A stretch of DNA of 64,000 nt from Struthio camelus (taxonomy: Eukaryota > Chordata > Aves > Struthioniformes > Struthionidae), in assembly GCF_040807025.1 (NCBI RefSeq), contig NC_090968.1, forward strand, positions 1,116,001 to 1,180,000, read 5' to 3'. Below, in pieces: positions 23,801 through 38,440 of the stretch (position 1 is its first letter; the number at the start of each line of letters is the position of its first letter). The notes beneath the pieces were generated by a model, which was given only the letters and a program-made list of their open reading frames with translations, ran no database searches and was not told the origin of the DNA. The position numbers and the translations under genes are program-made.

Positions 23801-26800
23801 CTGGGTTGCAGCCAGCATTAACCCTTCCCTGGCCGCATCCCTGCCGGCCCCGGCGGCTTGGGTGCTTTCCCCTCTCGAGGCCAAGACGAGGCACCGTTCC
23901 CCAAAACCGCGGGAAAGGAGGTTTCTATTAGCGGCGCCTTTGTGCAAATCTAATTTATTGCTGCGTTTTCGGACCAAGCAGTTCAATTTGTTCCCTTTCC
24001 AAGAGATCGCTATACCCTGGTCCCTGCCTCCCAAGCAGGAAAAATATCTAAAGGCACAATCAGTTCAAGCCTTTAAGGACTGAGGCAATTCAGGGGAAAT
24101 TACCGAGACAGATTAAGCTGCTTTGATGCTATTGATACCAACTTCTCAAGACTTTGCATGGGCCAACGGTCCCCAAGCATCTTCTGCGCTCACCTTCGAG
24201 GTGCAACAGGTAGCACCGACCCCAGGGATGCTCTGGGTCCTCCAGCTGCCCTCCTTAGTGGTAAAAATTCAGCTTTCCAGGAGCCACGAAACCCCCTAAT
24301 CCGCTGCAACGGTGGCTGCTGCTATCGCAATGCCTAATTTAATAACAAGAATAAGAAAGGCGCGGGGGTGAGCACCCAATGGAGAAACGCAGCAGGCTCC
24401 CGCTCAGCGGACGAGGCTTGGGAAGAATAAAACACGCCGGCGCGCTGCTCCCCACTCCTTCCGGAGCGGCTCCTAGGGAGGTGGCAAACGCAATGTTGCA
24501 AAATTGCAATAAATTGAATGCAAAAGTAGCACGGCCGGAGAAGCTTAACTCCTTTAGGTCTCCCTCCCCCCTTTTTCCCCCCACCCTGTGCAAAAGCCAA
24601 ACCGGCACCAAGTGAATCACCCGCAGAAACAAGTGGCGGCAACTCAGAGCCGTGGGTGACTAACCCCGGCGAACATCAGCCCCCGTACCGCTGCTCCGCC
24701 ACCCCTGGGCTCCTGCTTTGCCTCAGGCAAACGAGAAAAATCATCCTTTTTTTTTTTTTAACCGGATTGCAAAGCGCAGATTTAAAGGAGAACGAACTGA
24801 GGCCGAGGGCTGGGGGAGGACTGCGCGGCGCCTCTCGCCGGGCGCTTTTCCCACGGGGGGGTTTTGGCAGTTTTGGCAGCACGGCACTGGGAGAAACGCC
24901 TCATTTATCAACTCCCTCACTCCCCACTGCCCCAAAACACTAGAAACTTGCCCCAGAGCCAGTCTTCAAAAACTGCCGCGCGTGGGAAACTTCCCGATTC
25001 TGATTTGTGGCGCTGCACTGGCCTGATTTTTTTTTTTTTTTTTTTGGAAACGATGTTTCCTATCAGTCCAAATCTTAGGTCTGGCGCAATTTTAGAGCAG
25101 GTTTTTTTTTTTTTTTTTTTTTTTGCCTCGAACTTCCTTTTCCTCACTCATTTTGCAGGGGCAGAAACCCCCCCCACCTCCAGCTGCCAACGGACACGAG
25201 TTTTGCAAAATCAGGGCAGCAAGAACGCAGAGGAAATTCAGGACTTTTAGTTCAGCCCTTTGCAAGCAGGGCGCGGGGGTAAACGCTTTTTCCAAGCCGC
25301 CCATCTTGCAAATTTGTTTATTTACGGACAATATCGGAGTGACTATTTCTGTTTGCTGCAGTCAAGTGTGTTGGGGGGGTAAATTTTTGGCGTTTCCACA
25401 TCCTCCCGCTTCGGACTTATCTTACGCAGCCGCTTTCGGGATGGGGTTGCCGCCGGCGACGCAGCCCAGCGATGCTTTAGCGCCGCTCTGCCGTAACGGA
25501 GCTTTTTCCACCCGATTTCGGCCCGGCGCCATCGCGCAAACAGCCGCTCGACCCAGCTGGGAAACCCAAAGCTTTAACGCGGCCCGTTACTCCGCTTGCT
25601 TTTATGCACAAACAGCGAAGGCGCCGGCTCCAAATCACCGCGCCGCCTCCGCGCGCCCAGCAGCCCCGGCGACCTCCCTGCGTCCGCCGCTTCCCCGGCA
25701 TCCCGCGCGCGGGGCTCGCCGGGCGGGAGGCGCGTTTCGAGGCCGGAATAAAACCTTTGCAAATTCAGCGCTTTCCTGACGTTTTGGCAGCTCAAACTGC
25801 CTCAATTTTTTTTGTTGTTGTTCCCCTCTAATAAACTCACGCGGAGCGCGGCGAGCAAGCGGAGCGTTTATTGAATCGCCTTCGCTTCGGATATTAGAGA
25901 AGTAATTAAAGCGGCGCTAAGCCGGCTCGCGCGCGGGCAAGCACCTGAGATAACGACCCGAGAGGCTTGGACTGATGGAACAAGGATTAAAACCAAAACG
26001 TAATTTTGGCTGCGGCGCCTTGCAGGGCTGATATTGGAATAATTTATCAAGCGCCAGGTTCAGCAGGCTGGTAACTCCCCCGGCTGCTTTGCCTACCGTA
26101 AACCTCGTTAGATTTTTGTCCGCGGGGCGGAGGCAAAAAATAAAAAAAAATAAAACCCGTCAGTCAGCACTAAATTACGGGGACGAGCGAGAACTGCACG
26201 AGCGCGTAGACGCCCACACCTACGCCCCCGGCCTTTTTTTTTTTTTTTTTCCCAACCGGTTATTAACATCAAGCGCCATCGCACGAATTGCTTTACAGCC
26301 TGGAAACGTTTCCTTCTGAACGCGCTGGGCCGTTCTGCACGCACGTTCGTGGTTTTAGCTGGAGAGACAAGCCGGCATTTATCAGCGCCGGGAAGTTCGG
26401 GCAGGAGGATGCTCGACCTTGGCTCGGCTCCCCCGAGCGCCCGCGGGCGGTCGAGCCAGCGCACCGGTAAAAGCCGGCGACGCCGATTCACGCGTCCATC
26501 GACCGCTCCTGAAGCCGAGTTGCCTTTTCAAGGGTTTTCCCTTGAAATTCGGCAAGCAAACGGCTATTCCCGGCCGGCGCGAGGCTGCTGGACCAACGCG
26601 AGCGGCTCGGTTTCCCGCGCCTGCGGGAGGTCGCGGAGCCCCCGCTCGCCTCCGGCGGGCCCTGGAGGCTGGATGCCCCCCGTGAACCAGCCTTTGCTGC
26701 CTCAACGTTAGCAGCAAATCGACAAACGCACAAATAAATCTGCGCATCCTCGCAAAAACCCGCCGACTTCGTCCCCGGCGGGTCACCGAGGCAGCCGCTC

Positions 26801-26998
26801 TGCCGTCGCGCTCCTCTCCGCCGCAGGCGCGAAGCTGCTCCTGCCCGCGGGGTCGGCGGGGGGGAAAGCCCGACGCTTTATGCGACGACCCCTTGAAATC
26901 ATCCTGGAAAGCCCCCGAATTTTTTTTTCCCCCCTCCCTCCCGCAAGCTCTAGCCGTCCAAGTTTTTCCCAAGCTGGGAGACGCTCCAGCCGCCCTCA

Positions 26999-27487
<489 letters not shown>

Positions 27488-30463
27488 TCAAACCTCAACC
27501 TTTTACTCTCCTTTCCTAATAAACCCGCCGGCTGCTGCAAACGGCGGCGCTCGAGGCCAGCCAGGCTGCATAAAGGAACATATAATTGCGATAAATCCGG
27601 CTGGAGGGCTTTTCAGCTAGCTTTTGCTGGGTTTTCCTCTGCCCCGTCTGCTGGCCCTGGAGCATCCAGATACTCATAAAATAATTTAGAGGAGCAGCCC
27701 ACCCGCCCCGATTCCCACCCGCGATGCCCCCGACAGCGCGTTTTTGCCGCAGAGCCGCCAAGCCGCTTCCCTATCGATGTTTAAAGACGAGGCCACGAAA
27801 GGATAAAAAGCGCCGTAAAGCGGAGCGACAGGCCGTTCGCGACCGCGATGAAACGGGGCTCGGGGTAAAAAGGCAAGTTTCCACGCAGACGGGGCCAAAG
27901 CCCAGGGCAAGGCGCCGGGCGGCGCGTCCGCTGCTCCAAGCCCGGAGGAGGCACTCGCAGCCGGGCCGTTTCCCGCAAGGCTCCAGCACCCCGCGAGCCC
28001 CCACCGCGTTCGCTCGGACCCTCCGAGCCCTTCCTGCTCCCTTTCACCGCCCCTTCCACCCTTAATTTTCATGCACCAGCCTCACTCTTTTTTTTTTTTT
28101 CCTAAGAGATTTTTTTTTTCCTTCCTCCTTTCCTACTGTGTTCGGAGACCCTGGCTGCAGGGCAGCTTTTGGGGATGGGCTTGCACGCAGCTTAAAAAGA
28201 GCCTCTCTGAAGCAGAAGAGTCTTTATTTATTTTTTTATTTACTCAATTTTGCTGCTTTTTCAGCAATAAGCTGCTTGCGCCGCCCCGGCCGGCTCTTCT
28301 GCTCTACCCGCCGCAGCTCCGCTCTGCCCGGCCGGGAAGGGAGCGGACGTGCCAGCACAGCTCCCAGCAAAGGCAAAGTGCAAAATAAATAAAAAATAAA
28401 ATAAAGAAAAACACTCGTCCCCTTCTCACCAGCCCCTCTGGGTATTTATTTCCCAATGCAACCCGGTTTACCCAGGCGTAGCCGCGGGGTCTGTCCCGCG
28501 GATATATTTCATCAAAAATCTGATCTTCTCCCTCTTTGCAGGGCAGAGGAGCATCAACAGGGCGTCTCAAGGGGTCTGGCGCCTTTCTGCTGCGGTTATA
28601 CGCGTTATTGCCTCCAAAAAAAAAAAAAAAATAGGACTAACCTGTTCCCCTGGCCTGCAGCCCTCCGCCAGCTACTGCCAGCGAAGGATGGGACCGGCGC
28701 CCGCCAAAAAGGCAAGGATAAGACAATCTTACTGGCAAAACCCCCTCCTGAGGTCGACTTCCGCCTCTCCCGGCGGGAAAAGGCGCCGTCGCCCCTTGCG
28801 AAAAACCATCCGCCCGTCTGGTTTCCATCACTCTATTTTTTGGGGTCCCCCCCCCCACAAATCCAATCACTGCTGCTGTCTCCCCTTCCCAGCCTTCACG
28901 CGGCGCGGACCCAGCAACAGGAGCAGCCTGCGGCTACCGGCGCTCGGAGCCGACGAAGGCCGGTACCTGCCCCGAAACGAGAGGGTGGTTACCCGGGTGC
29001 TGCCCGACGATAACCAGGCACCCCGAGCCGGCTTTTATTTTCTGCCATTTGGCAACAAAGCGCTTGTTCAGGTTTAATTTCACACGGGCTGGATTCGCCG
29101 CGCGGGGAGCTCGCGCCCGTGATGCCCAACCGCCCTGAGGGTCCCCCGCGACTTTTCCATCCCTCCCCCCCCCATTATGCCTCTGCTGGGAAAAAAAAGT
29201 TGAATTTCTGCTTTTTCCAGCCCAAACTCACCACCAATGCTCGCGGGACACAGCCGAGCAGCCTTCGGTGGCCCGCTGTCACGGAGAGGGTGGCTAAACC
29301 CGGACGCGAAGACCCAACGCGTTTCCCCCCCCGCCCCCAAGGGGTTCAGTCCCATCATCGCAGCGCCATGCGCTTTTCGGGGGGTGGGAGCCCCCGAGAG
29401 GGAGCAGAGCTCGAGTGAAGCCTGGTAGACGCGATGCAATTAATGCCCAGAGCACAACGCCGTGCACGGCCCTAACGAAGGATGCTGCGGCTGGGGGGAT
29501 GCCACGCTCCCCCCCCCCCCCCAAAAAAAAAAGAGCTAAAAACCCCTTTTTTCAAGGGCGATCGCTTGATAATGCAAACAGAAGGGGATGGGAACAAGGT
29601 CCAAGGAGGTTTTTTCCTCCCTGCTGTAACACAGATTGCTGCAAAGTGACTTTCTAAGCATTTCTCAGCACCTGAGACACTGGGGAAAAAAGGAAAAAAA
29701 AAAATGCAAAAGGCAGCAAAGGTCCCCGGGGGAGGCAGGGGGCGAAATTGGGGACAAACTCCCCCATCTCGATGCTTCCCAGCTTGCTCACACCACAGGG
29801 GGCATCTCGTTCCAGCCACCAGTGTTTTACTGCAAGGGGAAAGCGAGAAAAGCCACAGAATAAAGAGCTTTTTGTCATTAAAATAAGAAGTTACAGGGTT
29901 GATAATGCCATGATTAAACACAGCTGCCAGCAACAGGTAGGAAGGTTAAAAGGTTTCACCACTATCAATTGAAACAGCGTATTTCAAATCTCTGCAAGAA
30001 AAAGTGTAAAAGTGAAACAAGTTTTTCTTTCTGAAAGGAGGAAAAAATTAGCTTTATCCTCAGATGAATTCTTCTAGTTCACAAGACTTTAAATGGCCCC
30101 GGATGCAAAGCGTCTGGGCCCGCATTAATGCTCCTAACGTGCCAAAAACGAGGTTTATCGCCCCGGTTTCGAGAGGGGCCGCTCCGGCTCCTGCCCGCTC
30201 CCCACCGGCCGCCCCATCCCGCTGCAGATTTCAGCACCGGCCTTCTGGGGCGGGATGAAGCCGGCGTTGAAACCCGGGTCTGCACTTGGGCTGGTTTGCA
30301 AGAGCAAATTATAGGGGGAGGGGGGGGGAGGAATTAAAAAAAATTAAAACTTTGGAGAAAAGCACACTTAAGCCCCAAGCCAGTCGCCCGCCGATTTTGC
30401 ACCCGCCAGGAGCCAAAAGGGCCCCGGAGGCGGTGACGCCGGCCAGGCGCCCGCAGCACCTAC

Positions 30464-30550
30464 CGAGAAGAGGGTGGCGTAGGCGGCCAGGGCGAACTTG
30501 ATGCCGTAGTAGTAGTGGCGCGAATCCCTGCAGCCGCCGGTCGGGGCCAT
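30464..30550 (-). CDS. TSPAN15-like exon 1 (start codon)
   Basis: ATG is at 30550-30548; 29 codons from MAPTGGCRDSRHYYYGIKFA to TLFS, then donor GTAGGT at 30463. It encodes the short cytosolic N-terminus and the first half of TM1. The start is the first ATG next to the hydrophobic segment; upstream in frame comes low-complexity tandem repeat sequence. Confidence 0.85.
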
Positions 30551-30719
30551 CGGGGCGCTGAGCCGCCCGCGAAACCCTCGGACCGGGTTTAGTCTGGAGC
30601 AGTATTTAAAAAAAATAGTAGCAATGATTAAAAAAAAAAAAATAGGCGTCAGCCGCTGGGGTAAGGCGAAGGTCTCAGGTGTTCTTAAGGAAGCAGCAGA
30701 GCGGGTGGAGAGAGGGGAG

Positions 30720-31045
30720 AAAGCAGCGGTTTGATAGCCAAAAAAGTAATGAATCAGTAGCCAAGAGAAAAGAAAGCAAAAAAAAGCAATGGTTCGATAG
30801 CTAAAAAAAAGCAAAAAGAAAGCAATGGTTTTGATAGCAAAGAGAAAATAAAGCAGAAAAAAGGGCAATGGTTTCAATAGCCAAGTGAAAAGAAAGCAAA
30901 ACAAAGCAATGGTTCGATAGCCAAGAGAAAAGCAAGCAAAAAAAAAAGGGCAATAGTTTCGATAGCAAAGAGAAAAGAAAGCAAAAAAAGCAGTGGTTCA
31001 ATAGCCAAAAAGCAAACAAATAGAAGATAAAAAAAGCAAGGGTTT
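30720..31045. repeat. Approximately 40-bp tandem repeat, 8-9 copies
   Basis: The motif GGTTCGATAGCCAA and variants recurs near 30727, 30751, 30788, 30824, 30868, 30908, 30953, 30993 and 31038, separated by A-rich GAGAAAAGAAAGCAAA spacers. The array begins 170 bp upstream of the tetraspanin start codon. Its minus strand is pyrimidine-rich and stays open as a Phe/Leu-rich frame, which I do not regard as coding. Confidence 0.88.
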
Positions 31046-31210
31046 GATGCTGAAGCGCGGCGCGGGCAGGGCGCCCTGGGCACTTTCGAGCCCGGCGAGC
31101 AGCCCCAGCGCCGGGCGGAACGAGGAAACGGCCGCAGCCGCGCAAAGGTTTCCCGTCAGTCTCGCCTGCTTGGCCCGCTGCCCAGATGCACAGCTAGCAT
31201 GCATCAATAA

Positions 31211-31249
31211 TATGTGTATATATATATATATATATATTTTTTTTTTTTA
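31211..31249. repeat. (TA)n-poly(T) tract
   Basis: A TG/TA dinucleotide run passes directly into a poly(T) run. Confidence 0.9.
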
Positions 31250-34200
31250 AAGAGTGTGAAAGCAGCCTAGGAGCGACAGCCTCGCCTGCCCGGGTGCATG
31301 CCAGGCTGCAGAGCAAGTTTCCCCCCCCCGCAGTGAAATGAGGAAGAAATCGGGTTCCCCGGGGTGGTGAAAAGCACCTAGGAGCTGCGAGAAAAAAGGG
31401 GCTGGGGGGAGGAAAAAGCCCCCTGCGCGGTCACAAGGGCTGACTCTCCGCCGGGGATGGAGCAGCAGGGAAGAGCCAAAACAGGAAGGAAAAGTGACAC
31501 CTTCTGCAACGCTGCAAGGCACCCAGAGATTTTTTTTTTTTTTAATGAAAACCCTAATTTCTCCAAGGAAGGCCTTAAAAGCGAGCCCTTAGTTACCACC
31601 TTTAATAATTAACGTGCCGCTCCGGCGGCCGAGCGAGGCAATCATTAACCCCAGCCTTCGGCTGCTCCACCTTCGCGGACGAGACGTTTTCCGCCGGCTT
31701 TGCCCCAAAAGCAGAGAGGACCGAGGCAGGACCGGCCGCTCGTGCTTCGGGGTTCCCATTGCTGGGACCCCACCAGCACCAGGACCGGGGCGGGGGGGGG
31801 AGGACTTCGTGAGCTTTTTGGCCGGTTTGAGCTTTTAATCAGCACGAGCCTGCATCCATCCTGCTGGAAAACCAGCTGAACCCTTCTGGCACTCTTCAGT
31901 CATTTTTCTTTATTTCTTCATTATTCTTTGCTGGTTTGCAAACGACACGCCGCACGCTCTCAATCCAAGGTACGTTTAATCCCTAACTCCTCCGCGGCCT
32001 CCTTCCCGCGCCCAACCGGTTCCCCAGCTTCGTTATACCCCGGATTAAAGCGTCAACCTGTCGAATAAACATGCTGGCAACTCCAAAGACCTTCCGCGGT
32101 GCAAAGAGACCAGCCGACTCCCCCCCGTTTTCCCAGGCAGGCGGAGATTAAACCCTAAACCTTCATCCGCGCCGCAGGTTTCCCGCAGCCGCCGCGCAGA
32201 AGAAAGCCGGCGGCGGGGGGGGACGGAGGAGAGACGGCCCCGAGGGGCGAGGGTAACGAGCAAGCAAGGCGGCGAGGACTCAAAACGGAGCGGCAACATG
32301 CCATTTTCGGATTTGCCAACCCACGCCGGGCAGAGGGGCGCGGGAACGCCGCCGAGCGCAGGGCAGCGCGCCGGGCTGCAGAGCATCGCTGGCAAGCGCC
32401 CGGGCCGAGGCGGTTCCCACGCGAGTCCGTGGCGCCCCGCGGGAAACCGGCCGAAGGTCCCATTTCTGCAGCCGGCTTGCGGCTCCGGCAATTTAATTAC
32501 GGAGAAGGTGGGAAAAAGCTGCCTGTTGCGGCACTAGCTCGTCCCTGGATGGATTTGAATGCCGGCTGCATCCACCCCTTAAACTAGGCTGCCTAGATCC
32601 TGCAGAGCTGCTGGAGAGCAGGAAAAAATAATCCCAAAATCTCCCAGTCATGTGCTCAGGTGGACATCGATGGACAGATGAAGCGACAGCAACTTCGGAG
32701 ATCGGGCAGATGCTGCCTGGCTGCGCTAGGATTTTGGGTGCAGAATAGCTCAGCTCCATCCCCATAAAGCATCTGCAAGGTGCAGGAGCAGCTACTCCTT
32801 CCCTTGCAGCTCCTAAAGGCCTCGGGCATTGGGTTTCCCCTGGTTTTCTCGCCAGTCACCTGGGGGTTTTTTAAGCTATCTTGGTTGCTGCTCTCCTCCA
32901 GCTTGGTCTCCTGTGTGGGAGCAAGCACACTAAGAGCTCCGTTTGCTTAAACCCCCCCCTGCACAGACACAGCAGTGCATTTAGCCCGCGCTTGGCTTTC
33001 GGCTCAGGGGTGCTACAAGTGCACTCAAATATTCTCCCAAGCCAGGGAAACGCACTCACTTTTGCACCTCCCATAGTTTGGGGTCCAGCAGGTACTTCAT
33101 CATATCGCTGTGCAAAGCTTTGGTCATTGCCTTCAATATTTAATCTGCTGCCGTGAGATATCTGCCTCCAAGACGCTAAATAAATAATAAAGCTACAAGG
33201 CTGCAGAAATCATCTGGCAGCTCAGGCTGCAGGTCTGGGGGGAAGCTCTCTCCGTTCTCCAAAAAGGAATCAGAGGCATTTAATCATCCACAAGTTACTT
33301 CGAGCATATTTTTTGGTGTGTGTTTTCTTTCTTAAATGAAAAACCTTCCCAAAAACCCCCAAGCTTAAGCCGGGCACAGAAGGAGAGCCAACGCTATTAG
33401 GAAGCTGCATTTTCATTCCTACCAAATGCTCCTCGTGCAATTCACCCGGCTTTTTCCTGGAGGAGGGAAAGAAACCTCAGCGTTGGGATCAAACCTGCCC
33501 TCGGACACCGGCACGGTGGCCGGCTTCGTTGCGGCCAAGCCTGGCAGGCAGCCGCGCTCCCACCCTGCGGTGATAAAGCAGACGAAGCCTCCGATGCAAT
33601 AAACCTTCAAGCAATTTCTTTTTCCTCCCCTCCAAACCGCGTGCCGGGGTAAGAGGTTGGGCCGAATGGAGCCGAGCGGCTTCCCCGTTTCACTGCAGCG
33701 CTGCTTATTCCCGCGCCGGAGTTGCTTTACGCTCCCGTACCGGCGTGGAGCGTGGGAAGCGGAGCCGCGCGAGCCCTTGCGGGGCCAAAGCAGAACCAGG
33801 CGGCGGCTGCAATCAACCCCCCGCCGACCCGTCTCACTCAGAAACACATTTTTCCGGGCAATTAAAAGCTTTTACACCTCAGGCCATCACGAGAGGGACG
33901 CGCGAGGAAGCCCGTCGCCTCCCAGCTCGCACTTGAAGCCGGCAGCGGATGCTTCAAGGTGCCTTGGAGGAGCGTCTCAAACCACCGCAATCAAATATGA
34001 CCAAGGGAGGGGGGAAAACCAGCCCCTTTGCTAAGCTAGCCTAAAAAAAAACACCAGCAAGCCAAGCTCAAACCTGACCCTCTGCAACCTCAGCATTGAT
34101 ACCCTGCTCACGCCAGGGAGGGGAAAAAAAAGCCATCATCCAACAGTAGATAATAACCCTGGGCCTGAGCAAGATCACTATTTTTAGTGTGAATTGCTGA

Positions 34201-37200
34201 TATGAAATGCTTATAAAGCCCAGGAGCCAGATTTTCTCCCAGCTGCCTGGGAGAGATTTTTCTCCTGGGTGCCTAAAAAACATCTCTGTGCGCCACTGAC
34301 CTATAGGTGACATCGGCCTCAGTCCTCCTACACACCCAAAGCAAACAGAAGAGATGAGCACCAAGATATCCCAGATCCCTAAAAATCTCTTTATTTGATA
34401 TCCTGGGCAGAGAAACAATTCGCAGCCACGGGAAGTCCTCCAACACCCAAGTTTCAGTTGGAAAGCCGGGAGGGAAACGATTGCACTAAGTGATGACGTT
34501 AGGGCAGCACGGTCCTCGCCCAAACAGGCGGAAAGGGCTGAACTGATTTGCAGCACGGCTCCAGAAACATCGATCCCAGGGCGATTTTCCAAGCACAAAG
34601 CAGATCGCCAGCGGGAAGGCCGCTTGGGCATTTTCAAGCGCAACCTGCTGCGGATCGATAGCGCCCGCAACGAGAGCCGCCTCCTACGCTTGGCCCTTGG
34701 GAATAACACAAGCACTCACGGTTTCCAAAATCCCTGCTTCTTCCATAGGCGGGGAGACAGCGCATCCAGCTCAGCCTCCGGACAAAGGCATCAAGCACAG
34801 GTTTATCCGTGCTGCTTGAGACGAAATCCCAGCGAGAAGAAAAACCTGGAGAGAGAGAGAAGGGGGGAAAAAACGCTGTTTGGTGGAGTTTATCCATCCA
34901 AGAGCACCGTCAGCAGCGCTGTACCCAGGGCAATCGGGGTTCTTTGCCATTAATCCCAGGCCATATCACACGTGCAATGTGATTCACAGCTGCCGACTCT
35001 GCACTGTTCCTTCCCCATCTCCACTTCCCACCTTCCCACCAAATCCAAGAGGGCAGATAGAGCATTGCCAGCACCCAGCCCACCCCGATGTTCCCATCTC
35101 GTCTCCCACAATCCCTGCGGTTGTTAGAAATCATCCGGCATCCACTGAATATTTAGGCTTCCCAACCTACAGGCATGCTCTGAAGTCCAAGGAAAGGACG
35201 AGACAGGCAGGAGTGACGCGCTCACAGCTGGGTGCCCTCGAGCCAAAAAAGTGCTCTTTGATATCTAAAAGGGGCAGGAAAAATTAAATAGCCTCAAAAC
35301 TCCCCAAAATTCCAACCGTTAAAAGAAAAAATAGCAGCCAGTATAACAAAACCTCCTTTCCAAAAACCCTTTATGCACTGGCATTAATTGCACCCTCTCC
35401 CTCTCTTAAATCATTATCCCTCACAGCAGCCTTTCCCACGCTGAAAAACCAGGGAAATAATAAAGGTCTTTTCTATCTCTTGGCTTCGGGAGCTTTATCC
35501 ATGCTGACAGTTGTTGGAGCTGGTGCTGATGCAATTATCTAATCAGGCCCTTCCTCCGGCCGCCAGCGCGCACCGAGGAAGAGGAGACGGCAGGTCCCCT
35601 GTGCAGGATAACCTAAACCCCTGCCCTCCCCGCCCTGGACCACGTGAAAACGCAGCAAAATAACAAAAAAAGGGATGAGGTTAGGAGCCCGGCTGCACTG
35701 GGACAAGCACAGTGATTCCCCGGCACAGCAGCTGGCCCAGCAAACAGCAGGGGCAAAGCCACCGCTGGGTTCCCCCCAGGAGATTTTGCAGCGAGGGACC
35801 GTAGAAGCGGAGCGTGCAAGTCGCAGCAAGCCCACCAGGTCCCCATCGCGCACACTTGGTTTTGCATTTTATTTCAAGAACACCAAATTGAGGGGTTAAA
35901 GCTGCTTTTCCCACCAGCCACAAGCTTCCTCCAGAGCAGTGTCACCACTTGGACTTGTCCTTGCCCTAACAGAAACAAGGGGGGCAGCTCCCCGGGAGCC
36001 CAGCAAGACAGATGCAAACACAAACCCACCGTCCGGTATTGCTGCCAGCCTCCATCCTGCAGATGGCATCTCCTCCCCCCCCCCCCCCCAAAAAAAAATA
36101 TCAGTGCTGCTTTTCTACCCAGGACCAGCACGCTGGTGGGGGCAACTCCAACGTGCAATTGGGAATGCAACCAGCCACCGGGCCAGACAAGGTGTTTTTC
36201 CAACAGGAAGCACACCATCCATCCATCCCATCGCCCGCTCATCCTCATTGACCGCCAATAAATCTCAGCTTCTCTCTGGCCTGCTGCTCCGCGGTGCTGA
36301 GGTTGCGCCCGGCGACACTCTGAGCTCTCAGAAATCGCCCGATGCTTTTGTATCGTGAGATGCCTCGTGAAAAACAAAAAGGGATTAAAAGTTGCTCAAT
36401 ACAAAAACCGAGATTTAGCAGCTACATCCAGCTGATCTGGACCTTTGGTGCTGCACCTGGCAGGTTTTTGTTAAGAGCCCGCTTCCGGGCTCTTCCACCT
36501 TCTCCCTGCTACCTGTTGCCAAATTCATCGGGATGAAAAGAGCCAAGAGGAGACCAGGGCCTGTTGCAAAGACGTCCACAGCTTGCAAGAGCAGGAAGCA
36601 AGGTTCACAGAAGGGATTTGCAAAAATCACCTTTTTCCCCTCCCTTCCCCCTCTTAAAGCAGTGGCAATTGGGCCCAGTGAGAAGAAAAAAATAAATCAA
36701 TAGAAAAAACATTTTTATTCATTCCCAGCAGCAAGATGCCACTCAATTTCCCTACTTGAGACGCATTTGAGCCCTGCAGCAGCTCCTCACCTTCTCCCGG
36801 CGCGAACTCAAGTGCTAACATTTCACCCGCCCGGTTCCCCGCCGGCCGCTGTCAGGACTGATCCTTTTCACTTCCTCCCTGATCGACTTTGGAGCTCTTA
36901 ATGCAAGAGCGTTTAACAAGATGAACTTTCCACGGCCAGGTGCAACACCAGGAAAAAGAACAAACCTTCGCTCCGACGCAGGGAATTTTTCATCTCACTG
37001 ATGAGCACAGCGGTTGGGATGCGGGAAAACGACACAAAAAGGACTTTTCCTGGGGGTTGCAGCAGCCACACGCTCCCGTCGCACATTCTTCATGCATCGT
37101 GCCCACAGCAGCCACTTGCACATTATTCAATTTGGCCAACGTGCCCCTAGTTGCCGTGTAAAAAAAACCCATCCAAATTTCAGGCTGCAGCTTTTTGCCC

Positions 37201-38407
37201 CCAAATTGGATTTGGTGGGCAGCACACTTGGCCCAGCCAAACGGGACCTGCCGACTCGCCACAGGGCGGATGGGACTTGGGGTGCCCCACGCTTTAACCC
37301 CCTTCTCCCTCTGCAACAACCGCTCAGAGGGCTCCAAAATGCAGAGGTTTGCACCCAAAAGGGACCACCCGCACCCCAGCTCTATAACCCATGAAATAAC
37401 GGGGGGAAATCCCAGCCAAGCTGCCTGCAAGCAAGGAGGGAAACAAAAATTACACAGGGGGGAAGTAGATCTGCTGAGCAAGAAGAGCGTTTTGCAGTTA
37501 TTTTCTGGGTTAAAAGAGAAAAGAAACAACGTTTCAGTGGTTTGCATACAAAAGGCCGAGAGAAAGAGTTGTCTTTCTCTGCTGAAAGCATCTCTCACAG
37601 CAGCCTGCATTTGCACAGCTTTCTCTGCAGCCCTTGGGGTTGGAAAAGCAAAGCTTTGCATGGGAATAAGCTGCTGCGAGGAAGCATCTCTGGAGCACTT
37701 GGCAGATGCAGAAGCCGTTTCGAACCTCACTTAATATTGCACCTTCGGAAAGGGGCCAAATTAAGCCAGTGCAGGAATTGAGAAAGGGTTTAATTAGCTC
37801 CCGCTGGGTTCGGGCCCAGCTCATTCATTCGTCAGCAGCTAGGGAGGGCCAGCAAAGCAGATTTGAGGCAATTGTGATTTGTAGCCACTGTAAAAGCATG
37901 CGGAGAGCATCGCTGCAGTCTTTTTTTTAAAAAAACACAGCAAACAGCAGCCAGAGCCACGAGAGACGTTTACAGACCCAGTGGCACCGCAAACGTCATC
38001 CGGATCGAGCTTGCCAGGGCTCACGAGCCTTAAGGGCACCCAAAAAAGGGGAGGAAAAAAAGACCACCTCCTCCCTCCCCACGCAAGCAGCCAGCCTCCA
38101 GCCGAGCTCCTGCAACCCGCTCCACGGCTTGGAGGGCAGCTTCCCCAATAGAGCTTTTGGCCAGCAGCGGGCACACCGCCCCAATTCCCCAGCCCAGGAG
38201 CAACCCGCAGGCATGGGGTTTACCCAGGCAGCAGCTTCATGTGCAATTACCTCGTCAGCCCTATTAATATCAATTAGGGCTCTGGAGTTGCACAGAGGAA
38301 AGGCAAGAGGCAAAGGATGCACGCTGCAACGTGGGAAAGTCCCATGAGATACCGAGGATTTCGCCTCCCATCAGGAGGATGGTCAAAAATTGAGACTGGG
38401 ACCCAGC

Positions 38408-38440
38408 AAGGGGGAGGAAACCTCCATCCTCGGAGATATT
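38408..38440 (+). mobile_element. Possible short diverged CR1 scrap
   Basis: GAAACCTCCATCCTCGGAGA and the following TATTCAA resemble the CR1 segment just before the ORF2 stop (TCCCTGGAGATATTCGAAAC in the copy at 50620-50640). Homology ends quickly on both sides, so this may be chance. Confidence 0.35.

Noticed and set aside
30368-31145. Minus-strand Phe/Leu-rich open frames upstream of the tetraspanin
   Set aside because: They are translations of the A-rich 40-bp tandem repeat and do not add a credible N-terminus.
34068-34715. Minus-strand open frame of 215 codons in the intergenic interval
   Set aside because: No recognisable domain, no splice or promoter context, and composition unlike neighbouring real exons; most likely chance.
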